Shown here: one piece after another, positions 5,831 through 11,467 of the stretch | Position numbering within the stretch: position 1 is the first letter of the stretch | How the letters are laid out: every line of letters starts with the position of its first letter | Origin: Bacteroidota bacterium | GTDB taxonomy: Bacteria; CLD3; SB21 | NCBI GenBank assembly: GCA_020438245.1 | Contig: JAGQUY010000089.1 | Coordinates: forward strand, 1 to 11,467 | Direction of reading: 5' to 3' | DNA: 11,467 nucleotides | Program-made: the position numbers and the translations under genes | The notes under the pieces: model-generated | Told to the model about the DNA's origin: nothing | The model's input: only the letters and a program-made list of their open reading frames with translations | Database searches by the model: none

Positions 5831-7045
5831 TCAATTTTCACGCATGAGGATTCTGATCGTGGTGCCTTCGCCGACGAGACTGTCGCGGACGAATATTTTG
5901 CCGCCGTGATAGTCCTCGATGATTCGTTTGGCGAGACTGAGGCCCAATCCCCAGCCGCGTTTTTTTGTGCTGAATCCGGGCCGGAAGATATTCGCAAAGT
6001 TCTTCGCGTCAATGCCTCGTCCGGTATCCGTGACATCGATGGCGATTCGTTTTTCTTCCTTGTGTACGTATATCGTGATACTGCCTTCCCGGGCTTCGAT
6101 CGCGTCGACGGCATTTTTAATGATGTTTTCGATCACCCACGTGAAAAGCTGGTTGTTAAGGTAAATGGACGGATGGATTTCATATTTTTCGACGAGGGTG
6201 ATCCGTTTGCCGGACTGAGGAACTCTTTGCCGGAAGTAGTTTACCGTTTCCGTAAGGAGCGGGATCAGCGGCTGACTCTTCAGATCGGAAGCCGATCCGA
6301 TTTGTGAGAATCTGGAAACAACCCGATCGAGTCGTTGCAGATCGACTTCCATTTCCCGAAGGATTTGCAACGCACCCTCGCGGCCTTCGTTTTCCCCTTT
6401 CAATAATTCAATCCAGCCGAGCAGGGAAGAGAGGGGCGTGCCCAACTGGTGAGCGGTCTCCTTGGCCATACCGATCCAAATGCTGCGTTGTTCACTGCGT
6501 TTGATGTTCGAGAATCCGATGTAGCCGATCAGGATGAAGGCCCCCACCACGCCGATTTCGACAAAAGGAAGCCAGCTCAATTGACGGATCAGCCGGGAAT
6601 CGGTATCGTAAAAGATGTATCCAAGAAGGGTGCCCTGGTAAAGAATCGGTACCGGCGGGTTGTCTGTACTCATTTCATGGATCAGGGCACGAAGCGTTTC
6701 CAGGGAGACCGGCGTCAACGTATCGCCGGGAACTTCCTCGATGTTTCTCCAGGAGATGGGAGTCGAATCGGGTGTTGTGTTGATGATGGGGAAATCGATG
6801 CGCCGTATGATTTCTTCGAAGACGAAACTGTACTCTCCTTCAGGGTCGCCTTCACCGATATGGGCGATCATTTGCGTATAGATCGTGACGATGTGGCGGG
6901 AATCGTCGCGCAGGCGTTCCACAATGAATTGGGTATAGGCCAATACCGACAGAACGATCAGCAGCGCGAGAATAAACAACGCGCTTTTAAAATTGACCGT
7001 GAGTTCGTACGGGTTTTTCACCCGGCGGATAGGAGGCTGATTCAT
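5831..7045 (-). CDS. Membrane-bound sensor histidine kinase (orphan)
   Basis: This 404-aa kinase appears to have two membrane segments, about 21-40 and 158-178, flanking a sensory region of about 115 residues with no recognisable domain. The HisKA box reads AKETAHQLGTPLSSLLGW with phospho-acceptor His199. The HATPase_c domain follows: N-box ENIIKNAVDAI (306-316) with Asn307 and Asn311, G1 DVTDTGRGI (337-345), F-box region FRPGFST (354-360), G2 GWGLGLSLAKRI (364-375) and GEGTTIRI (392-399). No receiver domain and no adjacent response regulator are present, so the partner is elsewhere. The residue after His199 is Gln rather than the usual acidic one. The ATG is at 7045, 9 nt after the stop of the upstream lipoprotein gene, without a Shine-Dalgarno. 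This is consistent with an operon. The trigger is unknown. Confidence 0.93.
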   Translation of the reverse strand: MNQPPIRRVKNPYELTVNFKSALFILALLIVLSVLAYTQFIVERLRDDSRHIVTIYTQMIAHIGEGDPEGEYSFVFEEIIRRIDFPIINTTPDSTPISWRNIEEVPGDTLTPVSLETLRALIHEMSTDNPPVPILYQGTLLGYIFYDTDSRLIRQLSWLPFVEIGVVGAFILIGYIGFSNIKRSEQRSIWIGMAKETAHQLGTPLSSLLGWIELLKGENEGREGALQILREMEVDLQRLDRVVSRFSQIGSASDLKSQPLIPLLTETVNYFRQRVPQSGKRITLVEKYEIHPSIYLNNQLFTWVIENIIKNAVDAIEAREGSITIYVHKEEKRIAIDVTDTGRGIDAKNFANIFRPGFSTKKRGWGLGLSLAKRIIEDYHGGKIFVRDSLVGEGTTIRILMREN

Positions 7046-7054
7046 CGGATGAAT

Positions 7055-8146
7055 TTAAGGTTTCAAAACCATCAACGCATTAGCGATTTTACGTTCTTCG
7101 CCCTCGCTGGGTTTGTTCACGATTTTGTGATTAAGCCACATCGTGGAAGAGCCGCCGCCATCCAGGTTGAGCGCTTCCGTACATCCCAGGGAAATCATGA
7201 ACTCCGCCAAATCGAAAAGGGACATGCCCGCGGAGGTTGCAGGCGGAGTTTTGTCAACGCACACCAGATAAAGGGCCGAATCGGAAAGTCCGACGGCGGT
7301 TCGGGCGGTCGCCTCGGCGTAGAATTCCCCCTTATTGAATTCCGGCCGGATGTCGTTGGCGCCGGCGCGGACCAGTACCGGGAAGCCTCCGACCGCTTCT
7401 TTGACCCGTCCGCGTGATGACGTGATCGCGACCTCCAGAATTTGTCCGACGAACATACGGCGAATGTATCGAACCTGCTTTTCCCCGTGACCGCTGAGCA
7501 CAAGAGTTGAATCGGTGATCGGATTATTTCCCGTCGTTGAATCGATGGCGATGACCACGGCCTGAACTGTATCCCCGACGGTTGCGTGACCGTGGCGCAG
7601 GCGCAGAGTAGCTTCGCCGCCGTATTCGTTGGTGTTGGTCGCAGGGCCAAAAAAGCTGTTGTAGAGAATGAATTCCTCCGATTGGCGCGTGCGATTAAAT
7701 CCGTCGATCAGGAGAGAAGTGAACTGATTGATAATGATTTCGCCGTAGCAGGTGAGCGTATCGATGAAAGGGCGGTTGTCGCCGTCCATTCCGAACGCCA
7801 TCCAGGACGTTGCAGGGTTTTTCACCAGACGTCCGCCGGTGATTTGAATGCCCGACGCCAATCCTTCTTTGGAGAAGAAATCTCCATTTACGGCGGCCAC
7901 CGCTTCCGGGTGTTCTTCGAGAAGCGCAGACAACGTCGCCGTGGCCCTGGGGCCTGCTTTTACAGATTGAAGAGTCCAGCCAAATTCACTATTGATTTCA
8001 AGGGTATGGGTAACGCGCTGCAGCCGAGGCTGGTTTGCGTATAGATAGCGAAAGCCGGGACCGATGAGATGGGATTTCCGCACGTCTTCCGGGGGTTTCG
8101 AACACGCGCAACAGAAGACGAGAAGACAAGCGGCTAGGCGGCGCAT
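7055..8146 (-). CDS. Phosphodiester glycosidase (NAGPA-like) family lipoprotein
   Basis: This 363-aa exported protein has an N-terminal signal (MRRLAACLLVFCCACS). The lipidated cysteine may be Cys13 or Cys15; the cluster makes the exact site ambiguous. The body matches the phosphodiester glycosidase family, named after the mammalian uncovering enzyme: AAVNGDFF (84-91) near the start, GGFPVLVRAGA (253-263), ARTAVGLS (281-288), and the hallmark SLGCTEALNLDGGGSSTMW (319-337), followed by RKIANALMV. Bacterial members are thought to act on envelope or extracellular glycans, but the substrate here is unknown. The ATG at 8146 has AAGGA directly touching it, an unusually short spacing. It lies 43 nt after the small hypothetical gene and 9 nt before the kinase gene, in the same minus-strand run. 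Confidence 0.9.
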   Translation of the reverse strand: MRRLAACLLVFCCACSKPPEDVRKSHLIGPGFRYLYANQPRLQRVTHTLEINSEFGWTLQSVKAGPRATATLSALLEEHPEAVAAVNGDFFSKEGLASGIQITGGRLVKNPATSWMAFGMDGDNRPFIDTLTCYGEIIINQFTSLLIDGFNRTRQSEEFILYNSFFGPATNTNEYGGEATLRLRHGHATVGDTVQAVVIAIDSTTGNNPITDSTLVLSGHGEKQVRYIRRMFVGQILEVAITSSRGRVKEAVGGFPVLVRAGANDIRPEFNKGEFYAEATARTAVGLSDSALYLVCVDKTPPATSAGMSLFDLAEFMISLGCTEALNLDGGGSSTMWLNHKIVNKPSEGEERKIANALMVLKP

Positions 8147-8189
8147 TCCTTATGATCGCCATAAAGCGCCGGTTTAGCAAGGATAAGAA

Positions 8190-8570
8190 TCAGTCGACCT
8201 GTTCGAAAGACACCTGGGGGACGTCATCCCGGAATTTGAGGCGAATTCGTTTGTGATTGGAGACCTCGAAAATATCGTCGGCCTGCTCGCAGTATGTGAT
8301 CATAACCCCGCCTTTGTGCTGACCGAATTCCTTGCGGAGATTATTTTTCGTCAGAAAATACACACTGGTATACAAGTCATCCACTTCGACGATGAGATCG
8401 CGATCGTCGGACGAGAAATCGTGGTAGATATCGGGTTCAGAAAGGGTTGACATGCCCAGACCCACGGTAATGCTTATGAAGCGACAGTGGAAAGGAAGAA
8501 TGAGGCGATTTCCAAAGGTCAGCGCTTTTTTGCCGGATTCAAGGCACGATTTTACCGATAGATATTGCAT
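8190..8570 (-). CDS. Hypothetical protein, 126 aa
   Basis: I do not recognise a family. The protein has no signal peptide or membrane segment and is probably cytoplasmic. It has a basic N-terminal third and a more acidic middle (EPDIYHDFSSDDRDLIVEVDD, 45-65) that looks beta-rich, ending FRDDVPQVSFEQVD. The ATG at 8570 is well supported: GAGGAG lies 4 nt upstream and a promoter-like pair is centred about 45 nt upstream. The longer reading from a TTG at 8630 would begin inside that promoter and is rejected. It is the first gene of the long minus-strand run; the phosphodiester glycosidase gene starts 43 nt later. Confidence 0.7.
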   Translation of the reverse strand: MQYLSVKSCLESGKKALTFGNRLILPFHCRFISITVGLGMSTLSEPDIYHDFSSDDRDLIVEVDDLYTSVYFLTKNNLRKEFGQHKGGVMITYCEQADDIFEVSNHKRIRLKFRDDVPQVSFEQVD

Positions 8571-8601
8571 GGTCTCCTCGCAATACGTTAATGACTGCAG
8601 C

Positions 8602-8630
8602 AGGATAGAGAAAATTCCCGATACTTTCAA
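8602..8630 (-). promoter_or_regulatory. Sigma70-like promoter for the long minus-strand gene run
   Basis: On the minus strand TTGAAA (8625-8630), a 17-bp spacer and TATCCT (8602-8607) match consensus at 5 and 4 of 6 positions. The predicted transcript starts near 8595, leaving a leader of about 25 nt with GAGGAG before the ATG at 8570. It is the only good promoter seen upstream of the six-gene run. Confidence 0.5.
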
Positions 8631-8671
8631 TGGTTTATTTGAAGGAAGACAGCGACAGAAGCCCGTCCTTG

Positions 8672-8700
8672 TTGCATTCAGACTTAAAATGCCGTATCAT
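8672..8700 (+). promoter_or_regulatory. Candidate promoter for the beta-barrel gene
   Basis: TTGCAT (8672-8677), a 17-bp spacer and TATCAT (8695-8700) precede the beta-barrel gene. The -10 box matches at 5 of 6 positions and the -35 at 3 of 6. The predicted leader is about 40 nt. It diverges from the minus-strand promoter at 8602-8630, with about 41 bp between the two -35 boxes. Confidence 0.4.
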
Positions 8701-8746
8701 ACGCGGCGACAACCACCTTCAGAATTTATTTCAGGAGTCCTGTGAA

Positions 8747-9307
8747 ATGAAATCGTTCACGTCGATCCTATTGGCCATTGTATTGTTCACCGGTGTGTCC
8801 CTGGCCGGCACGGGTTTTTTCGGACCCGCCTCCGTTTTGAAAAAGGGTAAATTTTTGATGGGCGCCGAGGGAAAATATTTTTTGGAAGGCAACGACCAAC
8901 TGGGCCTATTGGGCCATGCGCGGTATGGTCTTGCGCCGCGATTTGGTCTTGGCGCCGACATCGGGTTGATCCGGTCGAAAAACTACTTCAGCGGCTATCT
9001 GGATTATCAGCTCTTGTACGACCGGCCGGGCAGTATCGGTCTCACGATGCGCGTCGGCGCCTATTCCAGCAGTGACAGCGGTCTGCGGGCGGCTCTGATG
9101 ATGGGCAATCAGTTCAGATTCGGATCGCTCTATGGCGGTCTTGATTGGTCGTATTCCAGCGATGCCAAACAGTCGAGTACGAATCTTCTGGGCGGAATCC
9201 ACCTGCCCATTCAAAACCGGGTGGCTTTTGTCGGAGAAATAGGATTCAATATCAATGACCAAAATCAAAGTTCGTACCTCAGCGGCGGTGTGTTGTACTA
9301 CTTCTAG
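8747..9307 (+). CDS. Small outer-membrane beta-barrel protein (predicted)
   Basis: This 186-aa protein begins with a clear signal peptide (MKSFTSILLAIVLFTGVSLA, cleavage likely after Ala20). The mature part alternates polar and hydrophobic residues in short strands, for example FLMGAEGKYFLEG, LGLLGHARYGL, FGLGADIGLI, GLTMRVGAYS, LYGGLDWSYS and VAFVGEIGFNIN. It ends in an aromatic residue (GGVLYYF), as outer-membrane barrels usually do. About eight strands seem possible. The function (porin, adhesin or structural) cannot be assigned. The ATG at 8747 is chosen over the TTG at 8630 because it has AGGAG with 9-nt spacing and begins the signal peptide. The radical SAM gene starts 6 nt after the stop codon, so the two are co-transcribed. 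Confidence 0.8.
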   Translation: MKSFTSILLAIVLFTGVSLAGTGFFGPASVLKKGKFLMGAEGKYFLEGNDQLGLLGHARYGLAPRFGLGADIGLIRSKNYFSGYLDYQLLYDRPGSIGLTMRVGAYSSSDSGLRAALMMGNQFRFGSLYGGLDWSYSSDAKQSSTNLLGGIHLPIQNRVAFVGEIGFNINDQNQSSYLSGGVLYYF

Positions 9308-9313
9308 AATATC

Positions 9314-10360
9314 ATGTTTCAAATACTGAATAACCTCACACACCGGAGACCGTTCAACTCCAGCACGGAAGTACGGATCACTTATACCTGCACTCAGCGG
9401 TGCCGCCAGTGCGTCATTCCGTTCAAGAATACGCACACCATGACGCTTGACGAGTTTAAGGGTGTGATGGCTACGCTTCGCGAGTATGGGGCGTACGTCG
9501 GATTTATTTCCGGCGGAGAGACGACGATGGTGAAGGAACTTCCCGACATGATGATCGAGGCGGGCAAGACCTTCAAATATGCGGCGACCCTGGTGACGGG
9601 TTTGTACAACAAACCGGAACGAATCGAACCTGCCGTGAAGGTTTGTCTGGAAAGAGGGATGCACGTTCAGACCTCGTTTGACGGATTGGGTGAAATCGGG
9701 GACGACTTGCGGGGGTGCAAAGATTATGCTGAAACCGTCACTGACCGGATGAAGATGATTACGGACATGAGAAGGTCGATCCAGAAGAAATCGAAAAAGC
9801 GTTCGCTGTTGTATGCGAACACGGTTATCAGCAACAAGAATATCGACCAGATTCCGGACATTCTGGCGCACGTGAAGAGCCTTGGCTGGCGTTCGACGAT
9901 CGGTCTGTACCATACCCTGACGTTCAGTACCCGGTATGACGACGACATGGTCATTCAGCCCGGCGAGCGGCTCGACAAGCTGATCAAGTTCCTCACCGGG
10001 AATCCGGACATCATGAACCTGGAGAGTTTTGTCAAGGGCATCGCTCCGTATATCGAGAATCCCAAGCTCGGGTGGTGTCCGTTTGTGGAGTCTCCCTACT
10101 TATCCACCCGCACGACGATTATGGAAAACGGGGATGTTCATTTGTGCAAGGGTAATCCCATCGGAAACGTTTTTCGGGAGAGCCTGAAATCTATTTTTGA
10201 CGGGTATGAATATCGGCAACGTCTGGAAGAATACAAAAAATGCGACGGCTGCTGGACGACCTGTTATACGCAACGATATCTGATGGTTCGGCCCAAATCG
10301 GTTACCGAGGCAAGGGCCAATGTGGCCAAACTGCGTTCCGCACGACACGTAGAAATCTAG
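9314..10360 (+). CDS. Radical SAM protein with SPASM-like C-terminal domain
   Basis: This 348-aa enzyme is predicted to cleave S-adenosylmethionine reductively to start a radical reaction. The [4Fe-4S] motif is Cys26-x3-Cys30-x2-Cys33 (YTCTQRCRQC), followed by the SAM-binding GGE at 67-69 (FISGGET) and a TIM-barrel core. The C-terminal third holds a second cysteine set, Cys255, Cys278, Cys310, Cys313 and Cys317, spaced around IMENGDVHLCKGNPIGNV and KKCDGCWTTC, as expected for a SPASM or twitch domain with one or two extra clusters. Such proteins often modify peptides (peptide maturases) or act as sulfatase activators, but no precursor peptide or sulfatase is visible nearby. The start lacks a Shine-Dalgarno and lies 6 nt after the beta-barrel gene stop, so translation is probably coupled. 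Confidence 0.9.
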   Translation: MFQILNNLTHRRPFNSSTEVRITYTCTQRCRQCVIPFKNTHTMTLDEFKGVMATLREYGAYVGFISGGETTMVKELPDMMIEAGKTFKYAATLVTGLYNKPERIEPAVKVCLERGMHVQTSFDGLGEIGDDLRGCKDYAETVTDRMKMITDMRRSIQKKSKKRSLLYANTVISNKNIDQIPDILAHVKSLGWRSTIGLYHTLTFSTRYDDDMVIQPGERLDKLIKFLTGNPDIMNLESFVKGIAPYIENPKLGWCPFVESPYLSTRTTIMENGDVHLCKGNPIGNVFRESLKSIFDGYEYRQRLEEYKKCDGCWTTCYTQRYLMVRPKSVTEARANVAKLRSARHVEI

Positions 10361-10397
10361 CCAAAGAAATCCCATTTACCTTTCTTCTCAGTCGTCA

Positions 10398-10426
10398 TTG
10401 ACTGTCATACGAAGTTGCTGTACAAT
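10398..10426 (+). promoter_or_regulatory. Strong sigma70-like promoter for the 303-aa lipoprotein gene
   Basis: TTGACT (10398-10403), a 17-bp spacer and TACAAT (10421-10426) match the consensus boxes at 5 of 6 positions each with ideal spacing. Transcription should begin near 10433, about 48 nt before the ATG. Confidence 0.7.
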
Positions 10427-10430
10427 AAGC

Positions 10431-10478
10431 ATGATTACAACACGTGTCGCGTGTTCGAATATAAACCACAAGGAGTAG
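10431..10478 (+). other. Possible 15-codon leader ORF containing a hairpin
   Basis: ATG at 10431 opens a 15-codon frame (MITTRVACSNINHKE) that stops with TAG at 10476-10478, overlapping the spacer between the AAGGAG ribosome binding site (10470-10475) and the lipoprotein ATG. The ATG sits at the predicted transcription start, so it could only be translated leaderless. AACACG (10439-10444) and CGTGTT (10450-10455) inside it form a 6-bp stem with a 5-nt loop. Both features may be chance. Confidence 0.25.
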
Positions 10479-10480
10479 CC

Positions 10481-11392
10481 ATGCGTAACTTATTCAAATT
10501 AATGATTTTGGCGGGGATAGTAGGCGTTTTGTTTTCAGCTTGCACCACAGAAGAAACGCCTCAGAATTTCGCCTCATATGACGAAGCGTATTTGGCGTTA
10601 GAGGGGAGCAGCGGATTGTATTTCGGCATCGTCGAACAACTCAAAGGGGCAAAGGATGTTGCTACGAACTTTGACGGTACCCTGCCTGATTTTGAGTTGG
10701 GAAAATCGTCTTCTCAGGTGGGTTTGAGGCAGCTGCGAAAGGCCCGATCGATTCAATCGTTTTCCTATGATCCCTCCACCGGTTTCTGGACATGGGATAC
10801 GACTTCCACAGAATTTGGAACGATAACTGCGACCGGACACCTTCGGTTTACTCCCCGGGATGCCTTCGGAATGCCTATTCCGGCAACCGACAAGATGGAG
10901 TACAACCAAGACATTCGGGCGGACGAGATAGAAAGCGGAGAAGGATACACCTACTCCTTCCACCTGAAGCTTCTTGCCAATCTGGTAGCAACCGGGATAG
11001 CAGCGTATCGGGATTCAACCGGCAATTTGACAATGAACGGCGACAATTCGATTAACTTTGAGCTTGGTTATAATGAGCCGCAGTATGGTAATGCCACGTT
11101 CAAATATACCTACACTTCGACGGTAACCGATGTGGCTTTCTCCACAGAAAACGAATACCCCGTAGGCGGCACTATTGGCTTCACCATGAAGCTCAAAATC
11201 AGCGGCGTTGACGCAGGGGACGAAGAATTTTACGTGGAAGGGATGATCACATTTGACGGTACTAACATTGCCGTAATGGAATTCGGCGGGTATACCTTCC
11301 ACATTGATCTGGATACGGGTGAGATAACCGACGTCTTGGTTGTCAAAGCGGGTGACGCGGCCCGTCAATTGCTGAAGCTCAGGAACAAGTAA
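10481..11392 (+). CDS. Hypothetical lipoprotein, 303 aa
   Basis: A typical lipoprotein signal (MRNLFKLMILAGIVGVLFSAC) gives lipidated Cys21, followed by an acidic linker (TTEETPQ). The mature domain is rich in Thr, Gly, Tyr and Phe, with repeated short beta-strand-like patches such as FGTITATGHLRFTP, YSFHLKLLANLVATGIAAY, NATFKYTYTSTVTD and GGYTFHIDLDTGEITD. A beta-sandwich or lipocalin-like fold is possible. I do not recognise a family. The ATG at 10481 has AAGGAG with 5-nt spacing. The longer reading from 10415 starts within the promoter and is rejected. The gene has its own promoter and terminator, so it is a single-gene unit, independent of the upstream radical SAM gene. Confidence 0.85.
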   Translation: MRNLFKLMILAGIVGVLFSACTTEETPQNFASYDEAYLALEGSSGLYFGIVEQLKGAKDVATNFDGTLPDFELGKSSSQVGLRQLRKARSIQSFSYDPSTGFWTWDTTSTEFGTITATGHLRFTPRDAFGMPIPATDKMEYNQDIRADEIESGEGYTYSFHLKLLANLVATGIAAYRDSTGNLTMNGDNSINFELGYNEPQYGNATFKYTYTSTVTDVAFSTENEYPVGGTIGFTMKLKISGVDAGDEEFYVEGMITFDGTNIAVMEFGGYTFHIDLDTGEITDVLVVKAGDAARQLLKLRNK

Positions 11393-11414
11393 TATCAAGA
11401 AAATATATTCTTTG

Positions 11415-11448
11415 ATCGCCGGGACGTTGGTTCCGGCGATTTTTTTTT
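11415..11448 (+). terminator. Rho-independent terminator
   Basis: ATCGCCGGGA (11415-11424) pairs with TTCCGGCGAT (11431-11440), including one G-T wobble, around a 6-nt loop. Eight T residues follow (11441-11448). It lies 22 nt past the lipoprotein stop codon and should end that transcript. Confidence 0.92.
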
Positions 11449-11467
11449 CGCGCCTTGTGGATTTCTT

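Noticed and set aside
6449..7417. Plus-strand open frame of 322 codons
   Set aside because: It lies antisense to the histidine kinase and phosphodiester glycosidase genes, both of which have clear motifs; no start signal or domain supports it.
8630..8746. Longer N-terminus for the beta-barrel protein from a TTG at 8630
   Set aside because: It would put 39 residues before a clear signal peptide and includes the candidate promoter; the ATG at 8747 has a proper ribosome binding site.
8906..9913. Minus-strand open frame of 335 codons
   Set aside because: It runs antisense across both the beta-barrel and radical SAM genes, has no family motifs, and its composition (many His, Arg, Gln) is typical of a shadow frame.
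10415..10480. Longer N-terminus for the lipoprotein from 10415
   Set aside because: It begins inside the promoter and would bury the lipoprotein signal; the ATG at 10481 has AAGGAG at good spacing.
1..11467. CRISPR array, tRNA or rRNA genes
   Set aside because: No regularly spaced repeats, cloverleaf-like segments or conserved rRNA stretches were seen on reading through both strands.

Overview
The window reads as a chromosomal segment of a Gram-negative bacterium. Three proteins have lipoprotein-type signal peptides and one looks like a small outer-membrane beta-barrel. Promoter candidates are sigma70-like, and several genes lack a good Shine-Dalgarno and rely on TTG starts or translational coupling. 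The gene set (duplicated-domain ThyX, an orphan kinase with an AHQLGTP H-box, a UPF0237-type ACT protein, an AUH-like hydratase) vaguely suggests the Bacteroidota/Chlorobiota/Calditrichota side of the tree. That placement is a weak inference; no rRNA or other phylogenetic marker is present.

Layout. (1) Bases 1-1060 hold a minus-strand tyrosine recombinase. A 99-bp segment bounded by an imperfect inverted repeat overlaps its stop codon and looks like a recombination site or element end. This is the only part with a mobile-DNA flavour. (2) Bases 1063-2923 hold a divergent pair: a lipoprotein-type alpha/beta hydrolase (-) and a DapA/4-hydroxy-2-oxoglutarate aldolase-family enzyme (+). (3) Bases 2924-8570 are a compact minus-strand run, probably one transcription unit read from 8570 down to 2924: small hypothetical protein, phosphodiester-glycosidase (NAGPA-like) lipoprotein, membrane sensor histidine kinase without a partner regulator, ACT-domain protein with an N-terminal extension, AUH-like enoyl-CoA hydratase, and a two-domain ThyX protein. 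The last two genes overlap by 16 nt, and the ThyX stop codon abuts the stop codon of the convergent aldolase gene. (4) From 8571 the strand switches. A divergent promoter region serves a plus-strand pair, a beta-barrel protein and a radical SAM/SPASM enzyme 6 nt apart. (5) A single-gene unit follows: strong sigma70-like promoter, short leader, a 303-residue lipoprotein of unknown function, and a clear Rho-independent terminator.

No single pathway links the long minus-strand run. The hydratase fits leucine/acyl-CoA catabolism, ThyX fits dTMP synthesis, and the kinase plus ACT protein suggest sensing. The most notable points are the recombination-site-like repeat beside the integrase, the ThyX protein whose signature motif is split between its two halves, and the radical SAM/SPASM enzyme paired with an outer-membrane protein but with no visible precursor peptide. 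No CRISPR array, tRNA or rRNA gene was seen.
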